Shown here: one piece after another, positions 49,183-59,869 of the stretch
Numbering within the stretch: position 1 is the first letter of the stretch
Layout of the letters: each line of letters opens with the position of its first letter
Assembly: GCA_943736015.1 (NCBI GenBank)
Contig: OX031061.1
Coordinates: forward strand, 65,168,192 to 65,232,191
DNA: 64,000 nt
Source of the DNA: Tridacna crocea
Taxonomy: Eukaryota; Mollusca; Bivalvia; Cardiida; Cardiidae
Direction of reading: 5' to 3'
The notes under the pieces: model-generated
The model's input: the letters and a program-made list of their open reading frames with translations, nothing else
The model's database searches: none
Told to the model about the DNA's origin: nothing
Translations under genes and position numbers: made by a program

Positions 49183-49440
49183 CCCTCTAGCTCAGTCGAT
49201 AGTTTTCAGCACTTGAGGTCTTGGGTTCCATCCCTTGCTCGTTTAGTTTCTTTCCGAGGATTTATGGAAGTCATTGCGACAGGATTTATTCCTTGTCCAC
49301 CCCGGACCATTATCCCGACGATGGTTATGTGGGAAAGTGGAAAGGAAATTGTGCGGAGTACTTGTAAAAGAAACTTCAGGAAGGCAAGGACCGCAGCAAT
49401 ATAACTGAAATGATGTTGAAAACCTCGTTTAACACCAAAC
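49183..49440 (+). mobile_element. tRNA-derived SINE, type 1
   Basis: CCCTCTAGCTCAGTCGATAG, GGGTTCCATCCCTTGCTC, body to AAAACCTCGTTTAACACC; immediately followed by a MITE. Confidence 0.8.
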
Positions 49441-49442
49441 AA

Positions 49443-49671
49443 TTAACTCATTACCAAACGAGAAAAATTTAGACTGGTCCAAATTGAAACCATTTGCAGA
49501 CGACAAAATAAATGTGACTGAAAAATAGAAATTTGTTCAGGGAAGGGTAGAAAACACTGTGGGAAAAGGAGAAAATGCTGGTTTCCAGCATTTTCTCCTT
49601 TTCCCACAGGGTTTTCAAAAGGCTTCTTTCTCAGGGGCGTCAAAAGTAGGGATTGTGTGGTAATGGGTTAA
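49443..49671 (+). mobile_element. TTAA palindrome MITE, type copy
   Basis: TTAACTCATTACC to GGTAATGGGTTAA; loop GCTGGTTTCCAGC; flanked on both sides by SINE sequence. Confidence 0.93.
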
Positions 49672-49673
49672 TA

Positions 49674-49852
49674 AACGATCATTCTTCTTCTACCGCCGAT
49701 CATTGTTTAGAAGATGGTGATGTTGGAAAGCAGCTAGTGGGTTGGAAAGAAAATAGCACGGAGCACTGGTATAGGAGACTCCAGCAAAGCATGGAGAGCT
49801 GTACTGGTCACCGAATTAATGTTGAAAATGGTGTTAAATACCAAACAACCAA
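49674..49852 (+). mobile_element. SINE type 1, 3' part
   Basis: CCGCCGATCATTGTTTAGAA through GAAAATGGTGTTAAATACC. Confidence 0.75.
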
Positions 49853-49927
49853 TCAATTACCGCATACACAAGTACTTTCTGTCAGGTAGACCAACAGTTA
49901 GAGATAGAGATATATGTGACAAAAAGG

Positions 49928-50006
49928 GACCTCCTGGGAACTGCGAAAAGTGTCAACCCTGGTCAGAGTGCGCGAATTGCGCAGGCTGACCAGGGTTGAC
50001 ACTTTT
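49928..50006. repeat. Family C palindrome with long perfect arms
   Basis: AAAAGTGTCAACCCTGGTCAG and CTGACCAGGGTTGACACTTTT arms (20 pairs or more) around GCGCGAATTGCGCAGG. Confidence 0.88.
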
Positions 50007-50219
50007 TGTTTTGCTTTAATCACATTTTCTGTATGAAAAGTGGTCATTGTACCTTGTTATACAAAATATTTTTAAATTATCAACTTAAACTGACCTGCAC
50101 TATCGTTGATCTGTTTCCATCTAATTGATGTACATAATTCCCAGATGGTTCCTTTTTGCGTGGTGAGTCACATATATCCGAGTCACAAACGAACAAATTA
50201 CACGATATAAAACGCTTAC

Positions 50220-50394
50220 CATCACCGCCTTCTCGTTTAGAAAAATGATGCCATAACGTCTTTAATCTTCTAAGATGGGGCACTGCATTTTCACACCGTG
50301 ATTCACAAAGTGTTGCCGACAAGTTTATGGAGTTGAAAGCAATCATAAATATGGCGCCGTAAAGGACTGAAGGTAGAGTTTTTGTTGACATAAC
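50220..50394 (-). CDS. First coding exon of a small secreted protein
   Basis: Acceptor ttatatttcag three bases before ATG (50391), donor GTAAGC; 57 codons plus one base. The N-terminus MSTKTLPSVLYGAIFMIAF is a good signal peptide. The predicted mature part begins near TLCESRCENAVPHLRRLK and ends KREGGD. I recognise no family. A non-coding 5' exon probably lies further right. Confidence 0.6.
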
Positions 50395-50950
50395 CTGAAA
50401 TATAAATAAGTCGTAGTTTGTCAAAACGGAGCTTAAAGGAGGGTATCTAGATCTTTCTCATCTCACTAAATTAAAAAAAAATAAATGTATCACTGAAATT
50501 TATATGATAAAACAATACAAATCATCAATAATTATGTATCATAAAATTACACACATACGAAAACTTTGATGATGTTCCCTTAAAAGGCCACATAGCCTAT
50601 TCAGGTATTTTCAGATTTTGCGCCAGAAATCAAGAAAGTATTGTTGGAATGTGGAATGACTGGCACGTGACTAGTGACGCTTAAATTCCATAGCATAACA
50701 AACATGTAATTATTTTCCATGATGCCTTCTGCGGACGTTATGTTTGAAGCTTCGTCTGTGTTATTCCGGTATGTAAATGAGCGACTTGCTCATGTAAAAA
50801 TAGACCGTGTTTCCCGTCAGTTTCCACCTGGGCCGATGTAAATCGAATTTCTCTTGTTTTTTCTCGGATGTTTTTCGACTGCTGGGGTTTTATGGATGAA
50901 AATTAAAAGGCTTTGAGGGTATCTGTCATCAGTATAAACGGGGCATAAGG
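50395..50950. other. Upstream region of the secreted-protein candidate
   Basis: AT-rich; should hold the non-coding exon and promoter on the minus strand. None identified with confidence. Confidence 0.35.
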
Positions 50951-50954
50951 ATAG

Positions 50955-51170
50955 GGCACCCAAATGAAATTCGTGTAATATCGCCTCTCATCGCCGAAAA
51001 ACATACGTATTCGGCTAAGATTCGGGCAATCCTTGATCGATTGGCCGATGGGCGTTGGTTCCCTCATCGATTACGGATTACTCAAATCTTAAATTTCGTG
51101 TAACATCGCCTCTCATCGCCGAAAAACGTACGTTTTTCGGCGATGAGAGGCGATGTTACACGAATTCCAG
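50955..51170. mobile_element. Fold-back element with a perfect 70-bp palindrome
   Basis: 51095-51164 is a perfect palindrome with no spacer (35-bp arms, centre ACGTACGT). A third arm copy (TTCGTGTAATATCGCCTCTC) lies at 50970. A related worn sequence is at 58870-58920. Confidence 0.9.
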
Positions 51171-51401
51171 CAGTGTGCCCTTTCCGAAATGTATCTGCAA
51201 GATCCCTATCAAAGTTCGAGTAGTATAGTTCAGGATAAATGTAGGAGTAGTGACTTTTTTGACTACGGGCCAACTGCGCCTAACTTTAGTAGCCACTTTT
51301 CAGCAGACTGTTGCACAAGCCTGCAACCACTCCGAACACCATCTATAAATACGCACTATTGGCTGTCTCTGATTTGCCAGGACTGCAACTGTTCTTTCTG
51401 A
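51153..51401 (+). CDS. Possible exon or gene fragment, Ser/Cys-rich
   Basis: 82 open codons beginning inside the right arm of a perfect palindrome and running to TGA. SEMYLQDPYQSSSSIVQDK and SADCCTSLQPLR look protein-like. A second frame (IYKYALLAVSDLPGLQLFF) is also open and ends at a possible donor GTACGA at 51416. The real frame is undecided. Confidence 0.2.
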   Translation: MLHEFQQCALSEMYLQDPYQSSSSIVQDKCRSSDFFDYGPTAPNFSSHFSADCCTSLQPLRTPSINTHYWLSLICQDCNCSF

Positions 51402-51567
51402 TGTACATGAGCCAGGTACGAGACATGGTTACATTCAGTCTGCAAAAACACCAGGGATATTATAAATTTATAGCTGTTTCTTATCAGAATATCTGCTTAT
51501 CTATCAAATTAAGGCGATCTGAATTTACAATTCAAATATACTCAGAATTGCCAAAGGTAACACGCCT

Positions 51568-51803
51568 TAACAGTTCTTACCAGATGACGAAATTTCATTA
51601 ACATACAAATATTGGAACGGTTGGCAGCCAACAAATTCAATATTACTCAAATAAAGAAATTTCCTCTTACAAGGGCAGAAAAAATTGTGAGCTTTATGAT
51701 AAAAAAGAGAAATGCTGGTAACCAGCGTTTTCTTCTCTTCCCACAATGTTTTCGAAAACCGTATTTGTCAGTGTCATTAAAACTCAATTATGTGGTTAAA
51801 GAC
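51568..51803 (+). mobile_element. TTAA palindrome MITE, degraded
   Basis: TTACCAGATGACGAAATTTC start, core with GCTGGTAACCAGC, right end AATTATGTGGTTAAAGACTG. Confidence 0.7.
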
Positions 51804-51934
51804 TGAATGGAGATATCGAGGTTTGGGTCAAAAACCTTAAATATTTGGTCCGCTTTTACCAGTCATTGTTTGTAAAACTCTTGGTATAGAGAACTGTTGT
51901 AACCGTTTGACTGCAGATCGCGACTCACTGACCT

Positions 51935-51996
51935 GATGTGTAGGATCAGACTGCACAAAACGTGCAGTCTAATCTTTGATCTACACTGTCCGAGAG
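51935..51996. repeat. Family B palindrome
   Basis: GTGTAGGATCAGACTGCAC and GTGCAGTCTAATCTTTGATC arms around AAAAC. Confidence 0.82.
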
Positions 51997-52093
51997 GGAG
52001 ATATATCTCCCCAACAATTAACGTTGAAATAGCAACCCTAGAGTTTCTAGTATCCAGTGTAAGGTTTCTTTGACTGACACAGCAGGACAAGGG

Positions 52094-52373
52094 TTAACTC
52101 ATTACCAAACAACAAAATTTTCGGTTTGACCATATCGAAAGCATTTGCAGACAACAAAAGAAAAGTGACTGAAAATTTGAAAATTATTTTGTGAAGGGTA
52201 GAAAACATTGTGGAAAAAGGAGAAAATGCTGGTTACCAGCATTTTCTCATTTTCCCACAATGTTTTCTAAAGGCATCTTTCTCTCAGCATTTTCTCCTTT
52301 TCCCACAATGTTTTCTAAAGGCTTCTTTCCCAGGGGTGTCTAAAGTAGGGATTGTGTTGTAAAGGGTTTATAA
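52094..52373 (+). mobile_element. TTAA palindrome MITE with duplicated half-arm
   Basis: TTAACTCATTACC left end. The right arm (CAGCATTTTCTC to TTTTCTAAAGGC) occurs twice, 52237-52278 and 52286-52327. Confidence 0.9.
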
Positions 52374-52383
52374 AGACTCAGCC

Positions 52384-52680
52384 AAGCCCCGATAGCTCAG
52401 TCGGTAGCGTGCAGGTCTTGAGAACAGAGAGTCCTGGGTTCGATCACTGGGTCAGCCAGTTTCTGTCCGTGGATTGATGATAGTCATTGCGACAGGATTC
52501 ATTCCACTCCCACTGCTGACCATTGTTTCGACGACGGCTGTGTGGGAAAGCAGCCAGTGGCTTGGAAAGACTATTGTAAGGGGTGATGGTAAAAGACGCG
52601 CGAGGAAAGCATAGGTAGATGAACTGGCAGCCGGTATATCACTAGAGTAATGTTGAAAATGACGTTAAACACCGTGCAGT
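52384..52680 (+). mobile_element. tRNA-derived SINE, type 1, well preserved
   Basis: GCCCCGATAGCTCAGTCGGT, GGGTTCGATCACTGGGTC, ATTGATGATAGTCATTGCGA, GTGGGAAAGCAGCCAGTGG, AATGACGTTAAACACC. Confidence 0.88.
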
Positions 52681-52696
52681 CGATAATAGTTAAGGC

Positions 52697-52927
52697 TTAA
52701 CTCTTTGCCACACAGTCCCGACTTTAATCGACCGCTAGAAAGAAGCCTTCTGAAAACATTGAGGGGAAAAGGAGAAAATGCTGGTAACCAGCATTTTCTC
52801 CTTTTCCCACAATGTTTTTTTGCCTTCCCTATACAAATTTTAAATTTTTTAGTCACCTTTATTTTGTCGTCTGCAAATGCTTTCAATTTGGACCAGTCTA
52901 AAATGTTTTCGTTTGGTAATGAGTTAA
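52697..52927 (-). mobile_element. TTAA palindrome MITE
   Basis: TTAACTCTTTGCC to GGTAATGAGTTAA; core near-perfect. Confidence 0.92.
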
Positions 52928-53260
52928 ACAAACAAATGAACAAATACAGAAACACGATCAAGTCTTCTTTCTCAGAAAAATTGATCTTTATTATAAAATC
53001 ATGGGTTAGGATGATAATTATGCAATGGTTTTGGCTGGTAAGACGAAACTAGCTTTTATCACGTTTGTGACGAATATCAGGGACCGTTCCGTCAGTTTAT
53101 AGCCTTCCTAAAATAGTAACCAAATTATTTCTATTCTTCTTTTTAACGTGGAGCCTGGAATTGGTTATAGACCCCTAACACAATTACGGGGTCCGTCAAA
53201 TTTCATGATTTTTAACGGAAAAACACGAGATGAAAAAAAAAACGGCTGTTTGTGAGAACT
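52928..53260. other. No gene recognised
   Basis: Unique-looking AT-rich DNA. Confidence 0.4.
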
Positions 53261-53267
53261 GTTACAA

Positions 53268-53540
53268 TTAATTTTGTATTGCTAATGACAGTCTCTCAGA
53301 CGAGGAAAATTGTTCAGACTTGAAGCATAGCTGTTCAGTGGTAAAGCGAAGAGTACTTGGAAAGATCAGACTACTTGTAGTTCCGTCTGATTTTAATCTA
53401 TATCCTACGCTTAGAAATCTTTGCCATTTATGGCAAGATAAAGATTCATCTAGAGGTAAATCTTTAATGTTCTCTCCCTTTCTCTCCCTTCCCCTACAGT
53501 TCAATTATTATTCTCTGAAATATTTCACATTCTAGAAAAT
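53268..53540. repeat. Dispersed palindromic repeat related to 56040-56770
   Basis: TTGTATTGCTAATGACAGTC and GCCATTTATGGCAAGATAAA match text of the 56-kb copies, in reverse order. Confidence 0.6.
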
Positions 53541-53595
53541 TTTTACCTTGTTTACTCTTTTCATAGCCATGGACGACATCAAAAGCTTTTGTGGA

Positions 53596-53660
53596 TAGTG
53601 TAGATTAAGATCAGACTGTACAGAACGTGCAGTCTGATCTTGATCCACACTGTCCACTGC
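53596..53660. repeat. Family B palindrome
   Basis: AGTGTAGATTAAGATCAGAC and GTCTGATCTTGATCCACACT arms. Confidence 0.87.
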
Positions 53661-53721
53661 TACATTCTAGATTATGACCTCATTGTCTCATGATATTACA
53701 GAGGAAATATATTATCAGCCA

Positions 53722-53950
53722 TTAACTTCTTACCAAACGACAAAATTTTTGGCTTCTCCAAATCGAAAGCATTTGCAGACGACAAAGTAAAAGTGACTGA
53801 CAATTTGAAATTTGTTTTTTGAACGGAAAGAAACATTGTGGGAAAAGGAGAAAATGCTGGTTACCAGCATTTTCTCCTTATACTACAATGTTTTCTAAAG
53901 GCTTCTTTCTCAGGGTCGTCAAAAATAGGGATTGTGTGGTAATGGGTTAA
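53722..53950 (+). mobile_element. TTAA palindrome MITE
   Basis: TTAACTTCTTACC to GGTAATGGGTTAA; core 53833-53893. Confidence 0.92.
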
Positions 53951-54231
53951 AGAAGTGCAATTTTATTTATTCAGTGTTGAAAAAGTTTACATGGCGTGTT
54001 TGGGCCGGTGTCTCAATGGAAATATAAATGTTTATATTAAATGTCTGCGGATATAAAGTTTGCTCAAACTTGTCATATCTAATATAGTTTAAATCACGCT
54101 ATCATTTGATCTATTGTCGAACAGATATATACATCATTTGGGGAAATTCAGCGAAAACGAGTATCTATAGATAATGTGAACAGTAGATTAAAGATCAGCC
54201 TGTAGATAGCGTAAAGACTGAATTAGAATCC

Positions 54232-54232
54232 A

Positions 54233-54272
<40 letters not shown>

Positions 54273-54306
54273 AATTTATTGGTTGGTTGGTTGGTTGGTT
54301 GGTTGG
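54232..54306. repeat. (ATTG)n then (GGTT)n microsatellites
   Basis: About eight ATTG units and six GGTT units back to back. Confidence 0.95.
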
Positions 54307-54613
54307 TCAGTCGGGCAGGCGGGCGGATAGATGGATGGATTGATGGTGTATAGAGGGATAGGTAAGTGGTAATAGGTAAGTGGGTGGGTTGGTTGATGCG
54401 TTGTTTTTTATGCCACTTCCAACATTATTCCAGTCCTGTAGTCACTCCCATGAAAAACCTAGTGGATCAAGTGAGGCTCAAACTCGGACCCACCAGGCCA
54501 CGAGTTCTACCTTTACCACGGAGCCATACAGGACCCTGGCTCCACACTGTCCAAGGACGTAAATTTTGCATATCAAAGGGTGTTCGGAGGACAGTAATGT
54601 GGGAAAGTTCTTT

Positions 54614-55165
54614 CGAACAAAGTCCGTAACAAAGAAACGAATGAATAAATGCATGGCAGAAATAAGGGTCCGAGCGGGATTCGAACCCCGGAACTCCCGG
54701 ACGCAAGACCAATACCCTAACCACTGAGCCAAAGAGATATCTCAAAGAGATATCTCCCTGACGCAGTAGCCAGGTATTGTATTTAAATCGGGAGAATGCC
54801 ATGCAGGAAGGAGTGGTCTCTCGTAACACACCCCCTCTTAAAGTCATCATTTATTGATGACTCAAAGCCTTATAAGGCTGGAAGTCCGATTTTGGACAAC
54901 AAATGGGATTAATGGCTCAATGGCCAATCCCGGACGAGCCCCCATCTTACGAACAAAGTCCGTAACAAAGAAACGAATGAATAAATGCATGGCAGAAATA
55001 AGGGTCCGAGCGGGATTCGAACCCCGGAACTCCCGGACGCAAGACCAATACCCTAACCACTGAGCCAAAGAGATATCTCAAAGAGATATCTCCCTGACGC
55101 AGTAGCCAGGTATTGTATTTAAATCGGGAGAATGCCATGCAGGAAGGAGTGGTCTCTCGTAACAA
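54614..55165 (-). repeat. Tandem duplication (337-bp period) of a tRNA-like unit
   Basis: 54615-54832 and 54952-55165 are almost identical. On the minus strand each has TTGGCTCAGTGGTTAGGGTA (A box) and GGGGTTCGAATCCCGCTCGG (B box). The joining segment includes TAAAGTCATCATTTATTGAT. Same family at 5486 and 62395. Confidence 0.9.
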
Positions 55166-55319
55166 AGTTGTCAGTGGCTTGTAAAGTATATTGTGCGGAG
55201 TGCTGGTAAAATAGACTCCAGAAATGCATGACAGGGTGCACTGCCCGCCGGGATATAACTGAAATTATGTTGAAACGGCGTTAAACCCATATAATCAATC
55301 AACCGGAAGTGTTTGAGTC

Positions 55320-55590
55320 AAAGTATATAATAATAATAAAAATACTAATAATGATAATAATAAGGATAATAATAATATCATCATCATCATCATCACTACC
55401 GTCGTCGTCTTCATCATCATCATCATCATCATCACCTCTATCATCTTATTCCTCTTCTTCATCATCATCATCATCATCATCAATTCTATCATCATCTCTA
55501 TCACCTTCAACTTTATCATCATCAATTCTATCTGTCATCATCATCATAATCTCTATCATCATCATCATCATCATCATCATCGTCATGGCC
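55320..55590. repeat. (TCA)n / (ATA)n microsatellite
   Basis: ATAATAATA followed by several TCATCATCA runs separated by CTCTATCATC; the Ser-only frame here is an artefact. Confidence 0.95.
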
Positions 55591-55605
55591 CTGACTACAA
55601 GGATA

Positions 55606-55672
55606 GGACAGTGTTGAATCAAGATCAGCCTGCACTAAATATGCAGGCTGATCTTGATTCAACATTGTCCGA
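55606..55672. repeat. Family B palindrome, CAGCCTGCA variant
   Basis: GTTGAATCAAGATCAGCCTG and CAGGCTGATCTTGATTCAAC pair perfectly; both the core and the stem differ from the type copy on both arms. Confidence 0.9.
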
Positions 55673-55679
55673 GGGGAAT

Positions 55680-56040
55680 GCACCGTGCAACTAATCATAT
55701 AAAGTGATTATAAACGAGAAACATTTTCAGAAATTTATGTCGGATTTAATGTTAGCCATTAATGAATTATTTACACAAGTGATTATTAGTTCAGGACGAA
55801 CTACGTTGAAATCAGCTTTAATTATCTAAAAAGCCCTTTTTGGGGACGACATTTAGATTATATGTAATTAAATCTACATTTCGCTCTATTAAACGAAAAC
55901 AACGGGAGAGAATCAGTGCTTTTTGTTATATTCCCTCGTGGAAATAAACGCTGAAACACCGCTAGAGTACATTATCTTTCTACGCGCTCGTAAATCAGTT
56001 ATTTAACAGCCACTGTGAGTCGAGTTTAAAGTTCAAATAG
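55680..56040. other. No gene recognised
   Basis: Unique-looking AT-rich DNA. Confidence 0.4.
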
Positions 56041-56207
56041 CTAGGCTTCAATGCTGGATTTTTTTTCTCTTGTCTGAGGGAATCTGCCGGTAGCAATACA
56101 ATACAATACAATGCAAGAAATATTTCATTTAATGCTAAGTTCACTGGCTCATTGTAAATTACATGATGCATTTACGTTGGAAAGAGACTGATAGAAAAGG
56201 AAGAGAG

Positions 56208-56259
<52 letters not shown>

Positions 56260-56775
56260 AGAGAGAGGAGGTGAGGGAGAGAGAAAGAGAGAGAGGTGGG
56301 GTGAAGGAGAGAGATTGAGAGGGGGGGGTTTGAGGGGGGAGGGGAAGGAGAGAGAGAGATACGGAAAGAGGGAGGGAGAGGGAGAAAATAGTAAAAGTTG
56401 TATCCCCAAAATGAAGCCTTCTCTTGCCATACATGGCAATAGATTTCTTAGCATCCAATGTAGATGAAAATCAGACGGAACTCCGTGCAGTCTGATCTTG
56501 CCCAATACTTCCAACTTTACCATTTGTAGCTACGCTTTAAATCTGTTCATTTCTTTCTAGTCTGAGAGACTCTGTAGGTAGCAATACAATTCAATACAAG
56601 ACATGGGAAAGCAGTGTCATAGTTTATTAAATGCTAAGGCCACTGGCCCATTGTAAATTATAAGATGCGTTTGCGTAGAAAAGAGAGACATTGAATCTTT
56701 AGCCTGCCATAAATGACCACAGATTTTTTAAAAGTGAAAATATAGATCAAAATCAGACGTATCATTACTTCCAAA
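56040..56775. repeat. Two copies of a dispersed repeat, first expanded by (GA)n
   Basis: GTCTGAGGGAATCTGCCGGT (56073) and GTCTGAGAGACTCTGTAGGT (56560) each precede AGCAATACAAT and CACTGGCnCATTGTAAATTA. A GA-rich tract occupies 56206-56390 of the first copy. Confidence 0.8.
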
Positions 56776-57028
56776 CAAATAAATGAATAAATAATTAATA
56801 AACGAATAAATGAATAAAGAAAGAAATGCATAAATAAATTAATAAATAAGTAAATAAATAGAATAAAATAAATATGATAATAAGTTATTTCGTTAGAATA
56901 ATATCATTACCGGAAATAGACATTTTGTTGATACAATTAGATAGGATATATTATTGCGTTGTGCTTGTACACGTGGTCCTTTCGTTATTAATCCATGATA
57001 AAATTATACATGAAGCCCCTTGTTTTCA

Positions 57029-57257
57029 TTAACCCATTACCACACAATACCTACTTTTGACGCCCCTGAGAAAGAAGCCTTAAGAAAATATTGAGGGAAA
57101 AGGAGAAAATGCTGGTAACCAGCATTTTCTCCTTTTCCCACAATGTTTTCTATCCTGCTGGAAACAAATTTCAATTTTTGAGTTATGTTTATTTTGTCGT
57201 CTGCAAGTGCTTCAAATTTGGACCAGTCTAAAATTTTGTCGTTTGGTAAAGGGTTAA
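57029..57257 (-). mobile_element. TTAA palindrome MITE
   Basis: TTAACCCATTACC to GGTAAAGGGTTAA; core 57085-57150. Confidence 0.92.
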
Positions 57258-57590
57258 ACAAATAATGTGTTGCAAGCCACAGAGGCATGTGGCCTATGAT
57301 AAACAATATAGATATGAAGTTTCGTAAAATTTTGTCCAAGAGTTATTCGAACATGATGGAAACTTACTAAAGTCCCCTTTTTTCCATGACACAATATGAA
57401 TAAAAAAAATGTATATCGGCAGACGATCATTAGTAGCACATGTATGAAGTTTCGTCAAATTTTGTCATCGCTTTTAGAAGATATCTGTCCGGACGGATGG
57501 ACAAACAGATTGACAGACAACGTTCAACTGAACTGTATCCCTTCGCCTTCGCCAGGGCATTATAATAATTTCACAAATAAATCTAGCAAG
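57258..57590. other. Repeat-like, no gene
   Basis: TGAAGTTTCGTnAAATTTTGTC occurs at 57316 and 57446, so this is a small internal duplication of a 'GACGGATGGACAAACAGATT' type element. Confidence 0.5.
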
Positions 57591-57596
57591 GCCCCT

Positions 57597-57816
57597 TTAA
57601 CTCTTTACCAAACGACAAAATTTTAGGCTTATCCAAAGCGAAAGCATTTGCAGACGACAAAATAAAGATTGAAATTTGTTTTGTAAAGGGTAGAAAACAG
57701 TGTGGGAAAAGGAGAAAATGCTGGTTACCAGCATTTTCCCCTTTTCCGACAACGTTTTTCTTAAATGCTTCTTTCTTAGCGTCGTCAAAAGTAGGGCCTG
57801 TGTGGTAATTGGTTAA
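57597..57816 (+). mobile_element. TTAA palindrome MITE
   Basis: TTAACTCTTTACC to GGTAATTGGTTAA; core with AACAGTGTG against CGACAACGTT, arms diverging. Confidence 0.9.
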
Positions 57817-58110
57817 ACATTACACAAATAAGCACAGCTTGCGAATTTCATGTGAATTCAAAAATTCAACCATTACCGTGAACTGGAATCTGGAACGTAA
57901 AAAATATCGGATTAGCGGTCTATAAGCCTCGTTTTTTTTATGGTTTCGCCGGTTCATACCCACGTTTTAATTTGTGAAATCTAATTTCCCTGATACAGTA
58001 ATGAACATGACATCGTGACATTTCGCCTCTTGTTACTTTCGTCAACTCTTATCCGTTCTAAATAAGTGAAATGATTTTTTCAAACCTGTAGTAAAAATTC
58101 AGGTTTTGCT
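57817..58110. other. No gene recognised
   Basis: Unique-looking AT-rich DNA. Confidence 0.35.
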
Positions 58111-58114
58111 ATTT

Positions 58115-58452
58115 ATACCCCCAAAAAAACGAATGTTTTCTCGGGTACACTGGAATCAGCCTGTCTGTCCCTCCGTCCGTCTGCTCGTCCGTGTGTCCGT
58201 CTGTACTAGTATTTTTGTGTCGCGAATTCTCCTACAGTTATGCTGCTATTGTAATGAAAGTTAGTTGATACAAAGTTTGTTGATACATTGATTGTATACT
58301 GAAGTTGTGCAAGACGCAGTTTTCAGTCATCTACTCCCTATGATTCCATGGTAATCTCCTCTTGAACTTAGATTATTGTTTTTGTTAAAATGCATGTTTC
58401 TGTCAAAGCGCTGGCCGGGGTTTAAGTCATATTCAGTGACAGTTCTAGTTCA
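58115..58452 (+). repeat. CTGTCTGTCCGTCTG element, fullest copy
   Basis: ATACCCCCAAAAAAACGAAT hairpin, CTGGAATCAGCCTGTCTGTC, TGTGCAAGACGCAGTTTTCA, CATATTCAGTGACAGTTCTA. Confidence 0.78.
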
Positions 58453-58483
58453 AACGTACTTTTTGAGGAAAAAATATGCCGTT

Positions 58484-58556
58484 ATCGGACAGTATGGATC
58501 TAAGATCAGACTGCACGTTCTGTGCAGTCTGATCTTGGATCTACAGTGTCCGCAAA
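58484..58556. repeat. Family B palindrome
   Basis: ATGGATCTAAGATCAGACTG and CAGTCTGATCTTGGATCTAC arms around CACGTTCTGTG. Confidence 0.87.
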
Positions 58557-59290
58557 AGGTCGCTAAGTTGCGCTAGCAACCTAGGGGTTAATTGTAAGAA
58601 TGCTGTTGCACGATATACAGGGGAAAAATACAGTTGAACATTCCAATACGACTAGGACTAGACCAAACAAGTTGCAACTCTGACAAAAGAGGGTTTAATG
58701 TATGTCCGTGACGTATTAAACCAATTGAAGCAACAATAAAGGCCAAACGTTAATAAAGTTTGTGTTTAAATGCATCTGAATTTATATCATACCAATTAAA
58801 AGTGTGGAAATTTTCGTGAGGTTGATAGAAGCTGGTTACCCACATATAATACGGATTACCCCAATCTAAGTCGAATTCTCACGATTTTTGGCGATGAAAG
58901 GCGATGGTACACGAATCCCATTAAGGTATCATATTCTTTAAAGTAACAATAAATCCCAAAAGTAAACTTTGAAATGTATTTAAATTTATGTCATAACCAT
59001 TTAAAAGTATGGACATTATTGTGAAGATGATAATCTGTCATTGCACGGCCGGACCAAGTGTTAGTCGCTGATAGAGATATTAATTTCAAAACTAGATTAA
59101 AATCCTGCTAGGAAACTGTCTTATGTTTACTTTTTGCCTGATTTTAAAATCCTTTTTTTTCTGTCAGCGACTAAAGCATGGTCCGACCACACAATAAAAG
59201 AGTGTCAACTCCTAAATATTTTCATACTTTTAAATGGTATGATATAAATTTAAATATAATGACATCTGCTTCGATATTTTGGCCTCTACT
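58557..59290. other. No gene recognised; worn palindromic repeat
   Basis: Two related stretches (TAAAAGTGTGGAAATTTTCGTG at 58797, TTAAAAGTATGGACATTATTGTG at 59010) and an inverted relative at 59215 (CTCCTAAATATTTTCATACT, partial) suggest an old fold-back. Confidence 0.45.
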
Positions 59291-59296
59291 GGTTAA

Positions 59297-59527
59297 TTAA
59301 CTCTTTACCGCACAATGACGACTTTTTTTACTACCCTGTGGAAGACGCCTTTTGAAAACATTGTGGAAAAAGGAGAAAATGCTGGTAACCAGCATTTTCT
59401 CCTTTTTCCACAAAGTTTTCTACCCTGTTAAAGAAAAATTGCACCATTGGAGCCATTATGATATTTACGTCTGCAAATGCCCTTGATTTGAATAGGTATA
59501 AAATGTTGTCGTTTGGTTAAGGGTTAA
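59297..59527 (-). mobile_element. TTAA palindrome MITE
   Basis: TTAACTCTTTACC to GGTTAAGGGTTAA; stem TTGTGGAAAAAGGAG matched by CTCCTTTTTCCACAA on both arms. Confidence 0.9.
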
Positions 59528-59779
59528 GTGACAGATTCTGTCACACTGTCTACATAGAAAATGTAAGAAAAAAAATCAGATTTCGATGCCTGTACTTGCA
59601 ATGCGCAAGGGTGTTAATGATTGACAAGCGTTGAGAAACCGTTCATTAGCAGAAACGTAGACAGGAAACACGATTGACTTCAACGTGGGAACTCCAATTT
59701 ACGCTTTCAGAAGTTTGCTTGTTTCTGGGATATTGCATATACATGGTACTATACGTTGGATTTTGCTTCAATAGGTACC

Positions 59780-59840
59780 TTATATATAAAGGACACTGGG
59801 CACGTAGTTATATATGAAGGACACTGGGCACGTAGTCATA
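59780..59840 (+). repeat. Short tandem duplication
   Basis: GGACACTGGGCACGTAGTTA/C occurs twice, 31 bp apart. Confidence 0.9.
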
Positions 59841-59869
59841 AATCTGTGTTAATATTATTTACTGTCGAA

